Below, piece by piece: positions 16,339 to 17,046 of a stretch of DNA of 17,046 bases. Within the stretch, counting starts at the first letter, position 1. Every line of letters starts with the position of its first letter. Source of the DNA: Desulfobulbaceae bacterium UBA2213 (GTDB lineage: Bacteria > Desulfobacterota > Desulfobulbia > Desulfobulbales > Desulfocapsaceae); NCBI GenBank assembly GCA_002327225.1, contig DCUN01000141.1, positions 1 to 17,046 on the forward strand, in the 5' to 3' direction. Under the pieces are notes generated by a model. That model did no database searches and was not told the DNA's origin. It saw only the letters and a list, made by a program, of their open reading frames with translations. A program made the position numbers and the translations under genes.

Positions 16339-16444
16339 ATTTTCCAGAGGATAGTTGTCAATTTCAGTTGTCACTATGATCAATAACCATTCATAAACAT
16401 GAATCCACGTTGGTTTTTGGGTGAAATTTTCTCTTGAGTAGGCA
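16339..16444 (+). other. Intergenic stretch before the AAA15 ATPase promoter
   Basis: This AT-rich gap follows the stop of the COG2865 remnant. I see no gene and no clear terminator hairpin in it. Confidence 0.4.
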
Positions 16445-16474
16445 TTGAAAGTAGCATATAGTTTATCTTATGAT
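16445..16474 (+). promoter_or_regulatory. Predicted sigma70 promoter of the AAA15 ATPase gene
   Basis: TTGAAA at 16445-16450 and TATGAT at 16469-16474, separated by 18 bases, form a good sigma70-like pair in an AT-rich gap. Transcription would start near 16481, leaving a leader of about 30 bases with AAAGGTGA before the ATG at 16511. This suggests that the downstream gene is expressed independently of BREX. Confidence 0.5.
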
Positions 16475-16510
16475 GATATTGTGAAGATAAAAACTCGCAA
16501 AAGGTGAATT

Positions 16511-17046
16511 ATGTTAGTTTCGTTTTCAGTTGAAAATTTTCTGTCATTTAAGCATAAGGCTTCCTTCTCCATGGTGGCTAGCCGGGAAAAGCAACATGGT
16601 GACCGGCTCCCCAATCTTAAAGGCTATATGCGTCTTCTGCCGGTTGCCGCCATCTATGGGGGAAATGCCTCCGGCAAGACAAATTTCTTTAAGGCAATCA
16701 ATTTCGCCCGACATATCGTGGTGCAGGGAACTCAGCCGGATGGGCGTATCCCGGTGGAGCCGTTCAGGTTGGATGAGAAATGCAAGACCCAGCCATCCAC
16801 CTTTGTCTTTGAGTTCTGGGTTGACGAAAAGTGCTATGAGTATGGCTTTTCATTAACCGCAAAGATGGTGGTTGAAGAATGGCTGATTGAGGTGCTGAAA
16901 ACAACGGAGAAGGAGCTGTTCCGTCGAGAAGGAAGTTCCATTAGATTTAAAAACCTCCTGAAAAAAGATGAATCCTTGAGGTTCATTTTTCAGGGGACGC
17001 GGGATAATCAACTCTTTCTCACCAATGCCGTAAGCCAGAAGAATGA
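16511..17046 (+). CDS. AAA15-family (COG1106) ATPase, N-terminal part (runs off the window)
   Basis: ATG at 16511 with AAAGGTGA 5 bases upstream opens a frame that stays open to the last base, giving 178 residues. The start MLVSFSVENFLSFKHKASFS is characteristic of AAA15/AAA_21 SMC-like ATPases, and the Walker A GGNASGKT is at residues 50-57, followed by a conserved helix (NFFKAINFAR). The family has a split ABC-type ATPase with the signature motif and Walker B near the C-terminus, outside this window. COG1106 ATPases often pair with an RloB-like partner gene in abortive-infection modules (AbiL type) or sit alone in defence islands; which one applies here depends on the next gene, which I cannot see. 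Its own promoter and the damaged gene before it suggest a unit separate from BREX. Confidence 0.8.
   Translation, partial: MLVSFSVENFLSFKHKASFSMVASREKQHGDRLPNLKGYMRLLPVAAIYGGNASGKTNFFKAINFARHIVVQGTQPDGRIPVEPFRLDEKCKTQPSTFVFEFWVDEKCYEYGFSLTAKMVVEEWLIEVLKTTEKELFRREGSSIRFKNLLKKDESLRFIFQGTRDNQLFLTNAVSQKN

Noticed and set aside
16530..16856. 108-codon + strand open frame at the right end
   Set aside because: It overlaps the AAA15 ATPase frame, which has the promoter, ribosome binding site and Walker A motif; this one is its shadow.

Overview
The window holds a complete type 1 BREX (bacteriophage exclusion) locus, all on the + strand, in a defence-island setting. The gene order is brxA (1397-2011), brxB (2025-2597), brxC (2663-6223), pglX/brxX (6241-9834), a DUF2971-like accessory gene (9831-10739), pglZ/brxZ (10906-13515) and brxL (13515-15557). 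This is the canonical type 1 order with one extra gene between pglX and pglZ. The diagnostic motifs are readable: Walker A and B in BrxC and BrxL, an N6-adenine methyltransferase motif I and NPPY in PglX, and the alkaline-phosphatase-like motifs of PglZ. Nothing in the core genes looks broken.

Upstream (1-1396): the C-terminal 98 residues of a WYL-domain transcription regulator (1-297), possibly the BrxR-type regulator seen beside many BREX loci. It is followed by an unrecognised gene (419-1072) whose reading continues in another frame to 1280, which suggests a one-base frameshift in a protein of about 286 residues. An AT-rich stretch of 116 bases then precedes brxA and probably carries the operon promoter.

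Downstream (15558-17046): a 58-residue acidic, single-membrane-segment protein (15681-15857); a 5'-truncated and frameshifted remnant of an AlbA_2/RecG-like (COG2865) regulator (about 15863-16338) with four tandem 12-bp repeats; and, behind its own good promoter, the first 178 residues of an AAA15-type (COG1106) ATPase that runs off the window. That family is common in abortive-infection modules.

How the genes work together: in characterised type 1 BREX, PglX methylates host DNA with the help of other BREX proteins to mark self, and BrxB, BrxC, PglZ, BrxL and sometimes BrxA are needed to stop phage replication. The DUF2971-like gene starts inside the pglX stop codon (ATGA overlap), so it should be made together with PglX. 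It is AT-richer than its neighbours and is followed by a 166-base AT-rich gap that may hold a second promoter for pglZ-brxL. It is the best candidate here for an undescribed BREX accessory or effector. pglX itself is a compositional mosaic, with an AT-rich target-recognition region inside GC-rich flanks, consistent with exchange of specificity.

Organism: a Gram-negative bacterium of about 50% GC. The protein style suggests Desulfobacterota/Deltaproteobacteria, but this is an impression and not a demonstrated assignment. No tRNA, rRNA, CRISPR array, intact transposase or integrase is visible.
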